64,000 bases of DNA from Magicicada septendecula. Lineage: Eukaryota; Arthropoda; Insecta; Hemiptera; Cicadidae. Of the stretch, positions 23,265 through 35,832 are shown piece after piece. Location: the NCBI GenBank assembly GCA_034769895.1, contig CM068369.1, forward strand, positions 429,933,479 through 429,997,478, read 5' to 3'. A program made the translations under genes and the position numbers. The notes beneath the pieces are model-generated. The model was not told where the DNA came from. It was given only the letters and a program-made list of their open reading frames with translations, and searched no databases. How positions within the stretch are numbered: position 1 is the stretch's first letter; every line of letters starts with the position of its first letter.

Positions 23265-25961
23265 TTAGGGGGGGTCGTCTAGCAGCGCCCTAGGGCGCCT
23301 GACGCGGCGAGGAGGCGGAGCATTCTCCATGCTGTTAAGCCTTCGGAGGTGCGGGTAAGAGGACTCGCCTGCCTTGGCGAACAAATTCGTTGCCAGGGAC
23401 CAGACGAAGACCTCTAAGGTGGGAACACGGAGACCCCGATGTATGGCGGTATTTCGCACATACCACGGGGACCCCGTGAGGGAGCGTAGGGTCCAATTCT
23501 GAAATGTAGTCAGCCTATGCCTGTTGGTGGCCGACAGGAGAGGCCACCAGGCGGGTGCCGCATAAGTGAGTACTGTTCGGAGGAACAGTAGATACAATGT
23601 CAGTTTAGTACGGACAGCCAGGCAGCTGTTCCGCGAAAGCATAGGTGATAGTTTGGCTCTGACGCCACGAGCCAAGTTGAGGGTTGAGGTCACGTGAGCG
23701 TTGAAGTTTAAGTGCCGATCAAGCCGAACACCTAGGTACTTCACCGTCTCGGTCCAGTTGATGGGTCTCCCCTCTAAGGAGAGGGATTGGCATCGGGAAA
23801 TGGACTTATGCGTAAAGCAGATCGCCTCGGATTTCTCCGTATTGATCGCTACCCGCCATTTCCTTAGCCAGTCCGGAAGCATATCCAACTGGCGTTGTAA
23901 CATTACGCTCGTCCGCCAAGGCGAAAGCGAGCTAAAATGAAACATCGCGTCGTCGGCAAATAGAGATAACGTGACCCCGGGATAAACAGGCAGATCGTTC
24001 GTGTACAGTACATACAGAACGGGGCCGAGGACAGATCCTTGTGGGACGCCGGCGGAGACAGGGCGAACCCGAGAGAACGCCCCATCTACGCTGATCCTGA
24101 AGGTGCGATCCGTCAGATAGGATCGGAGCAAGTGGACGATAGATGTCGGGATTGGCGAATGCGCCAGTTTGTAGAGCAGGCCTTCGTGCCAGACTTTATC
24201 GAAGGCTTTGCTCACATCCAACAGGACAGCGCCTGTTGCCTGATGATTGTTGGCAGCGTCGGCTAGATAGGTGACAACCCGTACTAGCTGAAGAGTAGTC
24301 GAGTGCCTCGGCCTAAACCCAAACTGCTCCTCGCGGATGAACCCATCCACCAGGGGCCGAATACGGGCCAGGAGAAGACGCTCGAATACCTTCGAGATTA
24401 CTGGCAATAGTGATATTGGGCGGTAGCTTCCAGGTAGCGTGGGCGGCTTTTTAGATTTCTGGATCATGATGACGTTGGCAGTTTTCCACAGGCGAGGGAA
24501 GTAACTCAGCCGGAGACAGGAGTTGAACAGCTCAAGAAGAACGTCAACTGCCGAAGGCGGGAGATTCTGCAACGCAGCGGCGCCGATGCGATCGGGGCCA
24601 GGGGCCTTTCTCTTCTTCAGTCGGCTTAGGACAGACGCAAGGTCATCCTCGTCGACCGAAATAGGAGGATCAATGGGGGGAGCAGAAAAGTATCCAGATA
24701 GGAAATCCCTGACAACGGCCACATGAGCCGGGTCAGAGATGCCTCTATGGACGGTGAACTGGTCCTCAATGCAGTCGGCGAAGACCTCCGCCTTGCCTTC
24801 TGCAGAGGATACAGTGCCGTCCGGGGTATTCAAGGGATGGCGAGTCCTCTTTTCGCCTTTTAGTCTACCAGCGGCTCTCCATACGGAGGCGTGGTCGACT
24901 TCCAAGGACTCCAAATAGGAGTCCCATCGATTCGCGTTTACGTCAAGCAGAAGCTGCGAGACGTGTTCCGACTGGGCTCGAAAGCGCCGTCTAGCGGCAG
25001 GATCACGGGTATGGTGCCATCTGCGGCGGAGCTGGCGCCGTAAGCGGATGGCTTGGAGAACTTCCGCAGGAAGGTCGGAGCGTTTATTACTCACCGGAAC
25101 AGTGTAGGTGTTTTTATCCATTGCAGACTGGACAAGGTCCTGGAGCTGATGTACCCGGAGATCCACATCGTCACAAGAGACGAGTGGGTCCGGAGGGACA
25201 GATGACAACTGCCTGGCCAGATCATCGTGGTAGGATCGCCAATTGACTCTCCTAACAGGATGATCGGGAAGTCGGGGTGAGACCGACGGCAGCAAGACAG
25301 TTACAAGTAGGGGGTCGTGATCGGACGATAGGTCCGACACCGCGCTGACTTGTAGATGAAAGGGGATGGCCTTGACAATTACGATATCAAGGACATCCGG
25401 CGGATAACCCGCAGTGGGAAAGTGTGTCGGTTCGGACGGGCCGATGATGAGGACGCTGGGATCATCTTCGACAGCCCTACGGAGAGAATTGCCGTAGGGG
25501 TTTGACGTTCTGCTGTTCCAAGAGGGATGCTTGGCATTAAGGTCTCCGGCTACGATGGTTGGGAGATCGCTGTCCAGGAGGGCGTCCCACTCCTCATGCG
25601 GTGGAGCTCGATGGCCGGGCGGGAGGTACGCAGAAACAAAGCGCACCTCCAGGCCGGCTACATCCAGCGCCACAGCACATGCTTCGATGAGGGTAGTTTC
25701 AGGGGCAGGGAGTTCTCTATGAGAGTGTCGCCTGTGGACTAAGATCGCCACTCCGCCAGATGCTCGGTGGCGATCGGGACCATTCCTGTCTTTCCTGTAG
25801 CAAGCATAGGCTGGCAGGGAAAATCGCCGGTTAGGGGCAAGATGAGTTTCGGAGACGAGTACGACATCTGCGTCGTACTCGACAAGGAAAGCTGCCAGTT
25901 CGGCCCGACGCGCCGGAATGCCATCTGCATTCCACGCGACGAACCGGAACTGTCTAGCCAT
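23265..25961 (-). CDS. J1 ORF2: APE endonuclease and reverse transcriptase
   Basis: 898 residues, uninterrupted. An AP-endonuclease-like domain spans about 1-225: WNADGI (10-15, N11), SETHL (37-41, E38), GDLNAKHPSW (139-148) and SDLSSDH (209-215), the metal and catalytic motifs. The RT spans about 440-780: APGPDRIG (453-460), LDVSKAFDKVW (581-591), AGVPQGSVLGP (637-647), catalytic FADDAM (668-673) and KYLGVRLD (741-748). It would nick the target and prime cDNA from it. Motifs match the jockey clade. The start ATG overlaps the ORF1 stop (ATGGCTAG), suggesting coupled translation. All key residues seen are intact, although the copy lacks its 5' end and so probably its promoter. Confidence 0.88.
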   Translation of the reverse strand: MARQFRFVAWNADGIPARRAELAAFLVEYDADVVLVSETHLAPNRRFSLPAYACYRKDRNGPDRHRASGGVAILVHRRHSHRELPAPETTLIEACAVALDVAGLEVRFVSAYLPPGHRAPPHEEWDALLDSDLPTIVAGDLNAKHPSWNSRTSNPYGNSLRRAVEDDPSVLIIGPSEPTHFPTAGYPPDVLDIVIVKAIPFHLQVSAVSDLSSDHDPLLVTVLLPSVSPRLPDHPVRRVNWRSYHDDLARQLSSVPPDPLVSCDDVDLRVHQLQDLVQSAMDKNTYTVPVSNKRSDLPAEVLQAIRLRRQLRRRWHHTRDPAARRRFRAQSEHVSQLLLDVNANRWDSYLESLEVDHASVWRAAGRLKGEKRTRHPLNTPDGTVSSAEGKAEVFADCIEDQFTVHRGISDPAHVAVVRDFLSGYFSAPPIDPPISVDEDDLASVLSRLKKRKAPGPDRIGAAALQNLPPSAVDVLLELFNSCLRLSYFPRLWKTANVIMIQKSKKPPTLPGSYRPISLLPVISKVFERLLLARIRPLVDGFIREEQFGFRPRHSTTLQLVRVVTYLADAANNHQATGAVLLDVSKAFDKVWHEGLLYKLAHSPIPTSIVHLLRSYLTDRTFRISVDGAFSRVRPVSAGVPQGSVLGPVLYVLYTNDLPVYPGVTLSLFADDAMFHFSSLSPWRTSVMLQRQLDMLPDWLRKWRVAINTEKSEAICFTHKSISRCQSLSLEGRPINWTETVKYLGVRLDRHLNFNAHVTSTLNLARGVRAKLSPMLSRNSCLAVRTKLTLYLLFLRTVLTYAAPAWWPLLSATNRHRLTTFQNWTLRSLTGSPWYVRNTAIHRGLRVPTLEVFVWSLATNLFAKAGESSYPHLRRLNSMENAPPPRRVRRPRALLDDPP

Positions 25962-27070
25962 GGTTAGATGAGGGGACGATCAGGGCGATCAGCGATGTTA
26001 GGATCGCCATGAGTATTGTCGGGACATCCCGAGCAGCAAGAATTTTCGGGACAATGCCGCTGACCCAGGCCATCAGCTGAGCCTCAGTGACCAGTGGTGA
26101 TCCACCGGCCTCAGGGGCCTGACTAGCCGGCTCTGGGGCCGCGGAAGGTGCAGATGCCGCCTCCAGGGGAGGGTGGGCAATTGGAGCTGGCTGCTCGGGG
26201 GCTGGCGAGATTTCCATGGAAATCGCAGGGGCCTGGGCAACAGGAGCAGGCTCCTGGCCGGGTAGTTGCTGGGCAGCCGGAGGGGCGTTGTTAGCCTCCG
26301 GGTATAGTTGTTTTGCCACAAGTGGTTTTCGATTCTTGCGCTTAGCGCGCCGTTTCTTAGGCGGCTGGGTCTGTGAGGGGGGTACTGCGGGCGTTGCCGC
26401 TTGAGGAGAAGGCACTCCGGCAGGTGCTGAGGTTCTGGGGGCCACAGTGGGCGCCGTAGCGACCGCTGCAGCGTATGTTATGGTTCCTCCAGCGGCAGGA
26501 GCCGCAGGAAGAGCCGTAGATGCTGAGGCGGGTGGTTGGACTGCCGCCCGCTTCGAGGGTCTAGGAGCTGGGCGAGGAGGTTCAACCTGACGGTTTTGCT
26601 CCCGCTGCTGTTTCTTTAGGGCCTTCTTAAAATGATTACAACCCCTAAAGTTAGCCGGGTGGCTACCTCCGCAGTTGCAGCACGTCGCGGGTTGAGGCTT
26701 CACAACGGTACAATTCTCGTTGTGGGCCTCGCCGCAGCGTACACAACGCGGCGGCATCTTACAAAAGGCCGATGAGTGGCCGAATCGCTGGCATTGAAAG
26801 CACTGGGAAGGCCCAGGCTTACTACTAAATGCCCTAATCTGTACCCTGAGGCACAGAATGGTTTCCAGGTTATAAACTTCTGCGAAGGAACCAACCTTCT
26901 GGATTCTGATGTAGAAGGAATTACTTTTCCTTTTCCGATCACCGGATAGGAGAGGGACAACGGAGGTAGGGTAGAAACCCTTCTCCGCCAGATCCTCCCA
27001 GATCCACAAGATCGGTGTGTCGTTGTTTTCGGTCAAATTTTGTCTCGCTTTTATACTAAATCGGGATGAC
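25954..27070 (-). CDS. J1 ORF1: Gag-like zinc-knuckle protein, N-terminus missing
   Basis: A partial ORF1 of about 370 codons within the element. The open frame runs on into flanking DNA up to an ATG at 27153, which is fortuitous. Visible parts are a PRE_C2HC-like RNA-binding region (IWEDLAEKGFYPTSVV, then SNSFYIRIQKVGSFAEVY), three zinc knuckles (CFQCQRFGHSSAFC; CVRCGEAHNENC; CCNCGGSHPANFRGC) and a Pro/Ala-rich tail with basic KKRRAKRKNRK. The role known for jockey ORF1 is coating element RNA. Compared with J2 ORF1 (523 residues) it lacks about the first 160. The sequence before WEDLAEKGF is poorly conserved and may hold a small deletion. Confidence 0.8.
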
Positions 27071-28719
27071 TGTTTTCGTCGACTTCCGGTATATTTGTGT
27101 AAAATTCTTTCTAGATTGTTCGAGAATAAACGAAATGGAATGTCATAGAACAATTTTCACTTCCGTAGAAGCTTTTAGAACGAATTTCTTATTCTTCATA
27201 CAATGGATATTTCAAAATTTACACTGGTATTTATCAAACAGTTTCACATTAGTACTTACAATTTGTATGCCATTAATGTATTTATATTCCTTGTTTTTTA
27301 CTGAATCTAGCGATACTAAATATGATTGGTATCTAATTAACTTAAGTCTAACAAACATTACAATTTACAACCTTCACCTTGAGTTGTAGTCATTAAAAAC
27401 TCAATATTTATAATAAAAATTGCTGTGGAGTTATAAAGTTCCCTTCACAAGCTGGACATCTACTACTACTACTCTCCTACAACAAAATAAACAAATTTTA
27501 ACATCAATAAAACACAAATAAATACAATTTTATATGGCCTCTGCTCATGGCCTAGGTTCTTGTCAGTTTTCTAATACAATGATTAGTCTTTTTCCTTAAT
27601 ATATGTGTTATTTCACCACTATACACACAGAGTTTATTATTTTGTCTATCTTTTGTGATACCTGGTTACTTTGTACATATTTTATATTTATCACAAGATG
27701 ACATAGCACCATTGATTGTCTTGAGATGTCATTTTTTATGGTGTGACAAATCTCACTCTAAATAGTTAAATTCTTTTAGAATTGATTTTACTTTCAACTG
27801 AGTTTATTTCTTATTAAGGTATTCTGATGTATTGTACCTTTCTATCTTATTTTTGTTAGTATTCTGTAAGTATTTTGCCAGATATGATTTTTTTTGTACT
27901 GAATAGTTGGCTTCAGCCATACATGGTATAAGTAAATATTTTGCTGACTTGACTATTACAATGTTAAAGTTGGTCAGGTATATTAGTATAGTTGCTTTAT
28001 ATCATATTACAGCTTTCTAATACAGTTTGGTTGCATTTTGGCAACATTAAATTCATAAATTATACAATATTAGATGCCTATTACATGTTTTTAGTTAACA
28101 CTGTTTTTGGCTATTTTGGCTGCTTTTTATTCATTTGACAGCTTCCTTTATTTAAGATAAACTGTTCACTATTGTCTGCGTGACAATTACATATAGTTTT
28201 TATTTAAATCTGATAATAATTAATTTTTCCATGAAATCTTGGTGTATGGTCTCAAATCCAACACATTAATATTTTTTGTCATTGCAAATATACAATTTTT
28301 ATTTTAACTTAAACTCTTTCTAATAATGTATTTAAGTCATTTAATACATTTATTTTATTTACATCACATAATATAATGATGGATCTTGTCCATTTATTCA
28401 CAAAAAATAGTTTTTAATACTATATTCATAGTTATAAAACTTAATAATTATTGACTTTATTCTGGTGGATTCTGACATTATTTCTCTCTCTTATAGTGTC
28501 TTATGGTTTTTTTTCACTCTTATTCACTTTAATAATATATATGGGGTTTTGTCTTAGTCATAGTTTGGTCGTTTTTTTCAAGTTGATAGAAATAATTATT
28601 ATACAAAATTACACAATTTTTTGGGACTACTTGGGTTCGATACTGTTCACTTCACTTTCCTCTTATGCTAACTTACTATATAAATGATTTCTTTTTATGG
28701 AACGTTCTGTGACGCTACA
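27071..28719 (-). mobile_element. Possible LTR segment (5' part), split by J1
   Basis: A very T-rich plus strand without real ORFs. At its right end the minus strand reads TGTAGCGTCACAGAA (ending at plus 28719), matching 14 of 15 bases at the possible LTR start at plus 5884. Joined across J1 to 22459-21421 it would give an LTR of about 2.7 kb ending next to a primer-like site. This is inference from termini only. Confidence 0.22.
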
Positions 28720-31700
28720 ACTTCTATAATTACATTATGTACTTAATTATGAAGAGAGATTTTCTTCAACTAGTGACGATGTGAAAATAGAAGATTCTTA
28801 TCGGCTATTATTACGCATTCTTGAATGTGTTGGATGAAACTTTAAACAGTTATGATTAGGTAATTAATTCACTGACAAATACGTAATTAAAGACAATAAA
28901 TATTTTAGTAAACGTTACTGATTCTGGTCTGCATAAACTAAACTCTAAACCAAAGGCAATTGTTATAGAAAGGACGAATAAGGAAACAGGATTATTCGGA
29001 TACGACACGGGAGATTATTTACCTATGAGTCTAAAGAAACTTTTTAATTATAACAGATATAAGCTCAATGGAGACACAGAAAAATTTCTAAAAAATTACA
29101 ATATTTTACAGCAAAAGAATGACCATTTTAAGGAAAAAAATTTAATAAAGTAGAAAAATATTAAATAGGGACTATTATTTTTATACGGCACGGAGATCAA
29201 GAAAATAATAAAATATTAATAAATAAAATTTGCTTCTTGTGTTGCATAAAATAAGAAAGAAAAATGAGTACACAGATAAATAAAAAAATAAGGAAATAAA
29301 AATAACGAAGGCTTGATTTTTAAACTATTAAGCCATTAATCGTCAAGGTGAAATGAGTCGGTAAACAGAAATTATAGTATAAAAAGACTTTAGAGTGAAT
29401 AGTTGGCCTGAATGTAAGATTCTTTTCTAAGAATATGAAACAAGCAAAGAAACAAACTCTAGGGCGTACGCGAACTTACACGCATAAACATATACACAGA
29501 TATACAAAATTTTGTATAATTATTTAACATATGTATATACATAGAGAGCTATAATATTTCATTTGAAACATTATATTTTGCTAGCAAATTGCTCTACGAA
29601 GCAATATATATGAAATCTGTTTAAAAGACAATGGACGTACTTATTGCTGCGTAGTATAGTGAGGAGGAAGGAACGAAACAGAGAGACGCAGTTAAGAAGT
29701 TAGGAAGATATTGCGACAAGGGTACGTGGGGAGAAGAGGAGAGTTGTCATTGAATACAGAGCGCGAACAAAGTAAAAACAGAGTTGAGGCTCAGAGGGTT
29801 TGTTGTGAGAACACAATTACATTTTCCACCAGCCTTATCTTGTAACGAGTAACAGATACGTGCTATGCTTAGGTTGTGTCAGTGAAGGGTGTCACTATAA
29901 CACGCAGTGTCAGTTAAACGCTGTATAGGAATTTAGGTCGCTACCCTTGTTCCGTTACTTCGTGGATCCGGCTAGAGCAGTGAATTGTATTCTATAATTC
30001 AGTCGTAAAACGGAGTTTGTTTTTTTGTACTGTTTTTACTTCTTCAGATAAAAAAAATGTTTTCTCTATTAACGTTTCTTCCATTGCTTCCTAACAATCA
30101 CAAAACACGTTCATAATGAATAGGACTGACACAGGTGATGTAGTAATTCAACAAATTGACCATAATAGCAGTCGGCGCCGCGTGTGGTGTAGCTTCCTGC
30201 ACCAATATCGACATTACATATTGATTGTGCGTATTTACATAAGTTAGTTGCGTTATACCCTATCAACTGACAACCTAAGATGTCGCCTAAGCGTAATAAA
30301 AATACTGAATATCAGTTTAATTCAATATTCATTGTGAATCATTGGGTTACATTTCTCAGTCTCGTGGATGAGAAAGCAGGGTTTTTTCAGGCTATGATAG
30401 CACACTTCCAACCTTCCTCCTGCCACAAAGGAAACTAAAATTACATAAAGTATACTGTATTGCCTTCTATTCATAATTTCGTGTGGATTCTTTTTGTTAA
30501 TTTATTCTTACAACCCTTATTAGTATTGCTAGCAAAAATTAAAATGGTTACATCATAAAAACATGTTTTAGTCCTTGTCACCATCATCTTGTAATCATGC
30601 TCATCTCATAGTCGTCTTATGTAGACATTTTCCACCTTCACCACATACAGCTTCTAAACAAAGGCACAATAAAGAATCCTATAATTTGCCCTTCCTTTAG
30701 TTTTTCTGCTTTGTCGTATATGTTATGAATATTTTTTGTTTTGTGATAACTTGAAAATAATGCAAAACTGAAAATCGAGGACGCTAACTGGTATACTGTA
30801 AAGAAAACCTATGCTTGTGAAATAAAAATGTGATAATTAATGTATTTTGTTACTTACATTTAAGAATATTACAACATGTCACTCGTATCTAGAATAAATA
30901 TCAACACTCACAAATAGCCTACTGTGGAATGTATAGGCAAAAGGTAAAAGGTAGGTCTGTTTTAGTAAAAGGTAGCTAAATAGAGTACCGGCAAAACGTT
31001 TAATGACACCAAGAAAAAAATATAGATTTTTAGATTATTAAACCACTTATTACCAAAAAATTACAGAAAAATGTATAAATTTTGTTATTTACACGTTAGT
31101 ATTAACACAAAAATAAACAAATATAACGTTACAAATAAATATTTCTTAGAAACTTGTTTGTACTGATCCCCATCACGAGGACAGATTTCTCGCTATATTC
31201 TTAATTTATATAACGCTACGTATATCTGTGGAGCAAAAAAAACTAACTCCTGCATCCTTTTTTTTCCAGGTGGGTAAACAAAATCAGGAATTCTTATGAC
31301 TAGATCAAAAATTGTAAGTATTCAGTCTTATATGTTGTTTTCAAGAACTGTTTTGGACTTTAATAATTGTCTGTTAAGTGCGTATTACATTGTGTCTTTC
31401 CTACTACTTTGCAAATCTGTAAATGCTTGTTGGTCTTGTTATATTTGGTGTACGGGCTCGCGCGTGTATTTGTATACTCCTAATAATAAACAATAATTCT
31501 AGCGTCTCGATAGTAATATTTTATTAAAGAACAAAAATTAGATTAACAATTTTTAAATGAGTAGTATAATGTGTTTGTGAAAATGTTTTTACATTTCATA
31601 TTATTCATATAATTGAACACAAGCTAAACAAGCAAACAGCAAACCAAATACAGAAGATAAGAAGAATAAAAATATGTGGTACATATTTTTCAAATTCGAG

Positions 31701-34279
31701 ATCCAACAAAATGATGATCACCTGGTTTACATACAGGTCACATACTGTTGCTAGTGAGGGTACAGTGGAGAGGAATTGGAGAAAATGGAGAGAATGAAAT
31801 AGAGATGACGATTAATGGGTTCAACCTGGAAAGTGTAAAAGCTGATCTGAAATACAAATATAAAACACATAAACATAATGGTCATTAAGGCTGCGCCAGC
31901 TGTGACTTGATAAAAGTTCCGACAAATTTCGCTTAGGAAGGGAAAATATATAGATAAAATAGTAATAACTAGTGTAACGTCATAAATTCTTAATCAAATA
32001 AGGTCAGAGTGGACGGTTTTCGGGAAGATAAAAGTATTACGAAAAATTAATAATTCCCTCCTATTTAAAACAAAATGCTTTTGTCGGTGGTTCTTACAGT
32101 AGCTTACATTTCAGAATCCTAATAAACACAAGAACAATACAAAGATTGCATACTGCACATTGCACAGAGATGGAGTATACTAAGAATAACAAGGAGGAAC
32201 GGAAAGACAGAAAACAATCAAATGGGTACGTAACCAACAAAAAATGGACGCTTTCGTTTATAGGATTAGAAAATGTAGTGAAGGCGGTCAAAACGTGTAA
32301 CAGACGAGAAAATAACAGATGGTGACTGAGGTCATTGTATTGGAGGTCAGAAGATTAGAAAAACAGCTTGACGACTGCCTTTAAAACATAGAATGATGAA
32401 GAGATACTGATACTCTTTAAGTATTTTGATACTGTAAATTCAACAAACGTTTCTCTGGAGAGTATTCTCTGGAGAATGACTGGAAATATATTTGTTTAAA
32501 TTTGGGCAAATAAGTGATAGTGATATGATTATATACCGTGTACATAATAACACGGTTTTACTAATATCATTATAATCATATAATTATAATCCACTACTAA
32601 AATAAATTAATTTAAAAAGAAGGATGGAAATAGATAGTTTCGCAAAAACATTGCAATATAAGATAATAGTCTTCCGTTGTGTTGCTGCGATACAGTTATG
32701 TAAAGACATTATTTTTTACTTTCTATAAATGTAAGTATTATAGCCCTACGTGTTGCGTTTTTACATCTTCGTCTTCTTATCTCAAGCACTAACCCATGGG
32801 TTGTTGCGCCTTCTACACCATACTAATGCCAAAGAGTAATCAGTCACGTGCATTCGTGTGTATGCAGCCAGTTTGCATTTACTGACGTGCAGTGACGAGC
32901 TCCACGGTGGAGGGGGCTGTTATTGTATACGCCGCGTTGTTACTGACTGAGATCTGTTAATCTCAGCCTGACTCTTGTATTGCCTCAACAACAGATAGAC
33001 GGCGATGGGTTGACGTTAAGTTGAGCCGAACCCACAGTGCAGAACGACAAATAAACACCACGCAAAATGAAGTTTCCAATAACCTACCCCACCGTAACCA
33101 GATACGTTTTTGTGCAAATTTATTTTAGCTAATTTCTGCTTCATAAGTACAGTACACTTAGGTTCTGTATTTACGCTCACAGTCACTTTCGGCATTGCAC
33201 AAATTTAAAAGCATTTACTGTTATTAGGATAAGGAAAAGGGTGGGTGCAGGGAGTAGATAAAGATTTTGATACTTTTTGAAACACGCAGAGTAAATTGAA
33301 TATAAAGAATTAAACATTAAAGTATCAAGGAAAAATGGAAAGTTTCGCCGCTTATTGGATCTTCTTCAGTGTCTAGTACCATTGATCGATTGTCATTAAG
33401 AAATCCTAGGATGACGCCCTAAGTAGGGTATTCCAATCCTATCCCTGGTTTGGGCAATAAATGAATATTATATTTATTTTATATGGTTAAGTTTTGTATA
33501 TATCTGTATATATCTGAGCCGTTGTCACACCGTTTATCATTGATTGTTGATTAATATTATTGATCGCTATTGTTACTGAGACGAATACAGTAGCGTTTAC
33601 GCGCACGGATTCGTTATTTTGACTTTTAGTAATATGGTGAATAAATAACTTAAATGGGAAATGAAGGCGGAGAGCTGGAAATAAGAAAGTTGAGAAAATA
33701 ATAACATGTAAATTTTCAGAACAATAAAATATTATTTACGAGAAATCATTTACCACTCTATCTGGAAGCATTTACTCATGTCTAGAAGGATGCATTTTCG
33801 TCTATTTAACAATCCATTTTTTCAAGCCGTTTGAGGCTTGTCCCGAGGGAAAAGTCTCGGGTTGATTTGGGGCAAAACCCTCTTCAGCCGTATGGTAAAG
33901 TTGATAGGGGACGTACGCCAGAACGGGCCTGAGGCGGAGAAAGTGGAGGCACTCAAAAGAACGAGTAGTATGTGGATGTGTATGTGCGTGTCAATGTGGT
34001 GTAAACAGCCAAATGGGTGTCGGAAGATTCTGATTGGACTGCCAAAATAAAAACTAAAAAAAAATAACAGCCAAGACGGGGTCGAATAGCGCAGGACGCT
34101 GAAGATAAACGGGGGCGTCAATACAGCGGCCAGATATAGGCGTGGGCCACAAAGAAGAGAGCAAAATATATAGTGTGAATATACGAATATTTAAGGAGTT
34201 AGGAGATCAAGAATAATGCTAGGTGGAGTACGTGAGATGTGTGTATTTAGATGTGTGATTGTGTGTATGTGTGTTTATT
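28720..34279. other. AT-rich intergenic DNA, no gene recognised
   Basis: No ORF above 100 codons and no recognisable domain. Slightly GC-richer patches occur at 29640-30000 and 32830-33080, the latter with the inverted repeat CTGAGAT/ATCTCAG near 32948-32967. These could be promoters or non-coding exons of a host gene, but nothing specific supports that. 33822-34279 may be the 3' end of the RT relic that follows. Confidence 0.4.
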
Positions 34280-35832
34280 TCTGTGTCTGCGACCATTCCT
34301 TGCAGGAGGCTCATCGGCAACAGTTTGTGAGGAAGGAAGGTCTGAGGGTGTTCCGGGTGGATAGATGCACGTTGCTTAGCGGTTTGAGAATATTTCCAGC
34401 TTAATTTATAAAGGAAAGAGTCTAGGTTGGGAAAGAGTTTACTGAGGGCATACAGAGCGTTATGACTGGTTTTGGTTTAGGGAGGAGGGAAATCAGTCGA
34501 AGGGCTCGCCGTTCAGTGATTCTGTATGGTTTAAGGTGGACAGGACCAGCAGTTAGGAGGATGGGATGTGCGTAGGACGAAGACAAGCAGTGTAGATTCA
34601 AGGAGTATTACGCTGGAGCAACGGTCATTGCTGCTGAGAACTCGGAGTGTTCGGATTAGTTTGCGAGCATTAACTTGCAATTAACGTGGTTTGTTTGATG
34701 TGTGGTGGCCAAGTTAGCTTGGAGTCAAGCGGGACGCCTAGATATTTGCAGACACGCTTCGGGGTTACTGTAGAAAGGCTTGTGGCGGACTGAAGATTGA
34801 AAGAAGTGATTCATGTTACGTCCTGTAGAGCTGAAGACACAAATTCGGGTTTTTTCCACGTTTATGGATATCGTCCAGGTATTGCAGTAATCAATGAAGT
34901 GTTGTAAAACCAACTGCAATCTCGAAAGGGCCTGGCCATTGAACTCCAGCGGAGACCTAGTAGGCCGTATCATCGGCATACTGTGCAAGACCAGCTGAAG
35001 AGTAGAACAAAGACGTAGGGGGGAGGACTGTCTTTGGTGAAGAGAATATAGAGTAGCGTGGTAATGGCGGAGCGCTGCGGGACACCGGCATTAAGTTGGA
35101 ATGATGCCGAGAGAAGCTGGCGGACTGGGACTTGTGCTGTGCGCCCAGTGGTAATGGCGGAGCGCTGCGGGACACCGGCATTAAGTTGGAATGGTGCCGA
35201 GAGAAGCTGGCGGACTGGGACTTGTGCTGTGCGCCCAGTGGTAATGGCGGAGCGCTGCGGGACACCGGCATTAAGTTGGAATGGTGCCGAGAGAAGCTGG
35301 CGGACTGGGACTGGTGCTGTGCGCCCAGTGGTAATGGCGGAGCGCTGCGGGACACCGGCATTAAGTTGGAATGGTGCCGAGGGAAGCTGACGGACTGGGA
35401 CTTGTGCTGTGCGCCCAGTGGTAATGGCGGAGCGCTGCGGGACACCGGCATTAAGTTGGAATGGTGCCGAGAGAAGCTGGCGGACTGGGACTGGTGCTGT
35501 GCGCCCAGTGGTAATGACGGAGCCCTGCGGGACACCGGCTTTAAGTTGGAATGGTGCCGAGAGAAGCTGGCGGACTGGGACTTGTGCTGTGCGCCCATCC
35601 AAGAACTGGGAAAACCATTTTATGACGACAGGGGAGAAGTGACATCCGAGGATACTGAAACGGAGACGGAGTCGAAAGCTTTGCGGATGTCGAGTAGGGT
35701 ATTTGCGGGCAGAGTTGTCTTTGCGCTTGTCACACTGACCAATCGATCGTAAACGTCGTAACCAAACCGAAACCCGTGGCAACAGTCCATGGCAGTACTT
35801 TGCCTATATAACAAAATTGTGATACTGAACAC
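34280..35832 (-). pseudogene. Decayed non-LTR reverse transcriptase with amplified internal segment
   Basis: Read on the minus strand in several frames: GFRFGYDVYDRLVSV and LDIRKAFDSV (about 35780-35660), IKWFSQFLDGRTAQV (about 35615-35570), six tandem copies of a 30-residue piece containing SAPFQLNAGVPQ, then LLYILFTKDS, QYADDTA (catalytic YADD, about 34985), ISINVEKTRICVF, KYLGVPLDSKLTW (about 34740) and ERRALRLISLLP (about 34510). These are RT palm and thumb motifs in normal order, jockey/CR1-like. Frameshifts and stops between blocks and the six-fold amplification of the VPQ region rule out activity. No endonuclease or ORF1 is seen, so it is 5'-truncated. Confidence 0.75.
35059..35598 (-). 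repeat. Six tandem 90-bp units inside the RT relic
   Basis: The unit is exactly 90 bp (six copies, 540 bp, 35059-35598), keeping the RT frame (30 codons each). Units differ by only a few bases; one has AGGGAAGCTGA for AGAGAAGCTGG, and the rightmost has GACGGAGCCCTG. Each covers the segment around the AGVPQ motif. The high identity points to recent unequal exchange or slippage. Confidence 0.95.

Larger units (their letters stand above)
22460..27070 (-). mobile_element. J1: jockey-clade non-LTR retrotransposon, 5'-truncated
   Basis: A minus-strand element of 4.6 kb with partial ORF1, complete ORF2, an ~800-bp 3' region and a (CATC)n tail. It is flanked by the near-perfect target duplication TGTTTTCGGTC (22449-22459) and TGTTTTCGTC (27071-27080). 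The 5' end is cut within ORF1, as usual for incomplete target-primed reverse transcription. Its 3' 2.2 kb recurs nearly identically at 43079-45261 (J1b), so this family moved recently. Confidence 0.85.

Noticed and set aside
27080..27153. N-terminal start MFYDIPFRLFSNN for J1 ORF1
   Set aside because: It lies beyond the target duplication at 27071-27080, so it is flanking DNA and not part of the element.
33342..33369. Hammerhead-like pattern on the minus strand (CTGAAGA ... GAAAC)
   Set aside because: Both boxes are present but stem II barely pairs and no GUC follows GAAAC.
35058..35752. Plus-strand ORFs with repeating ERCGTPALSWNGAERSWRTG, and a possible CRISPR-like array
   Set aside because: Antisense of the 90-bp RT repeat; units are contiguous without spacers and the genome is eukaryotic.
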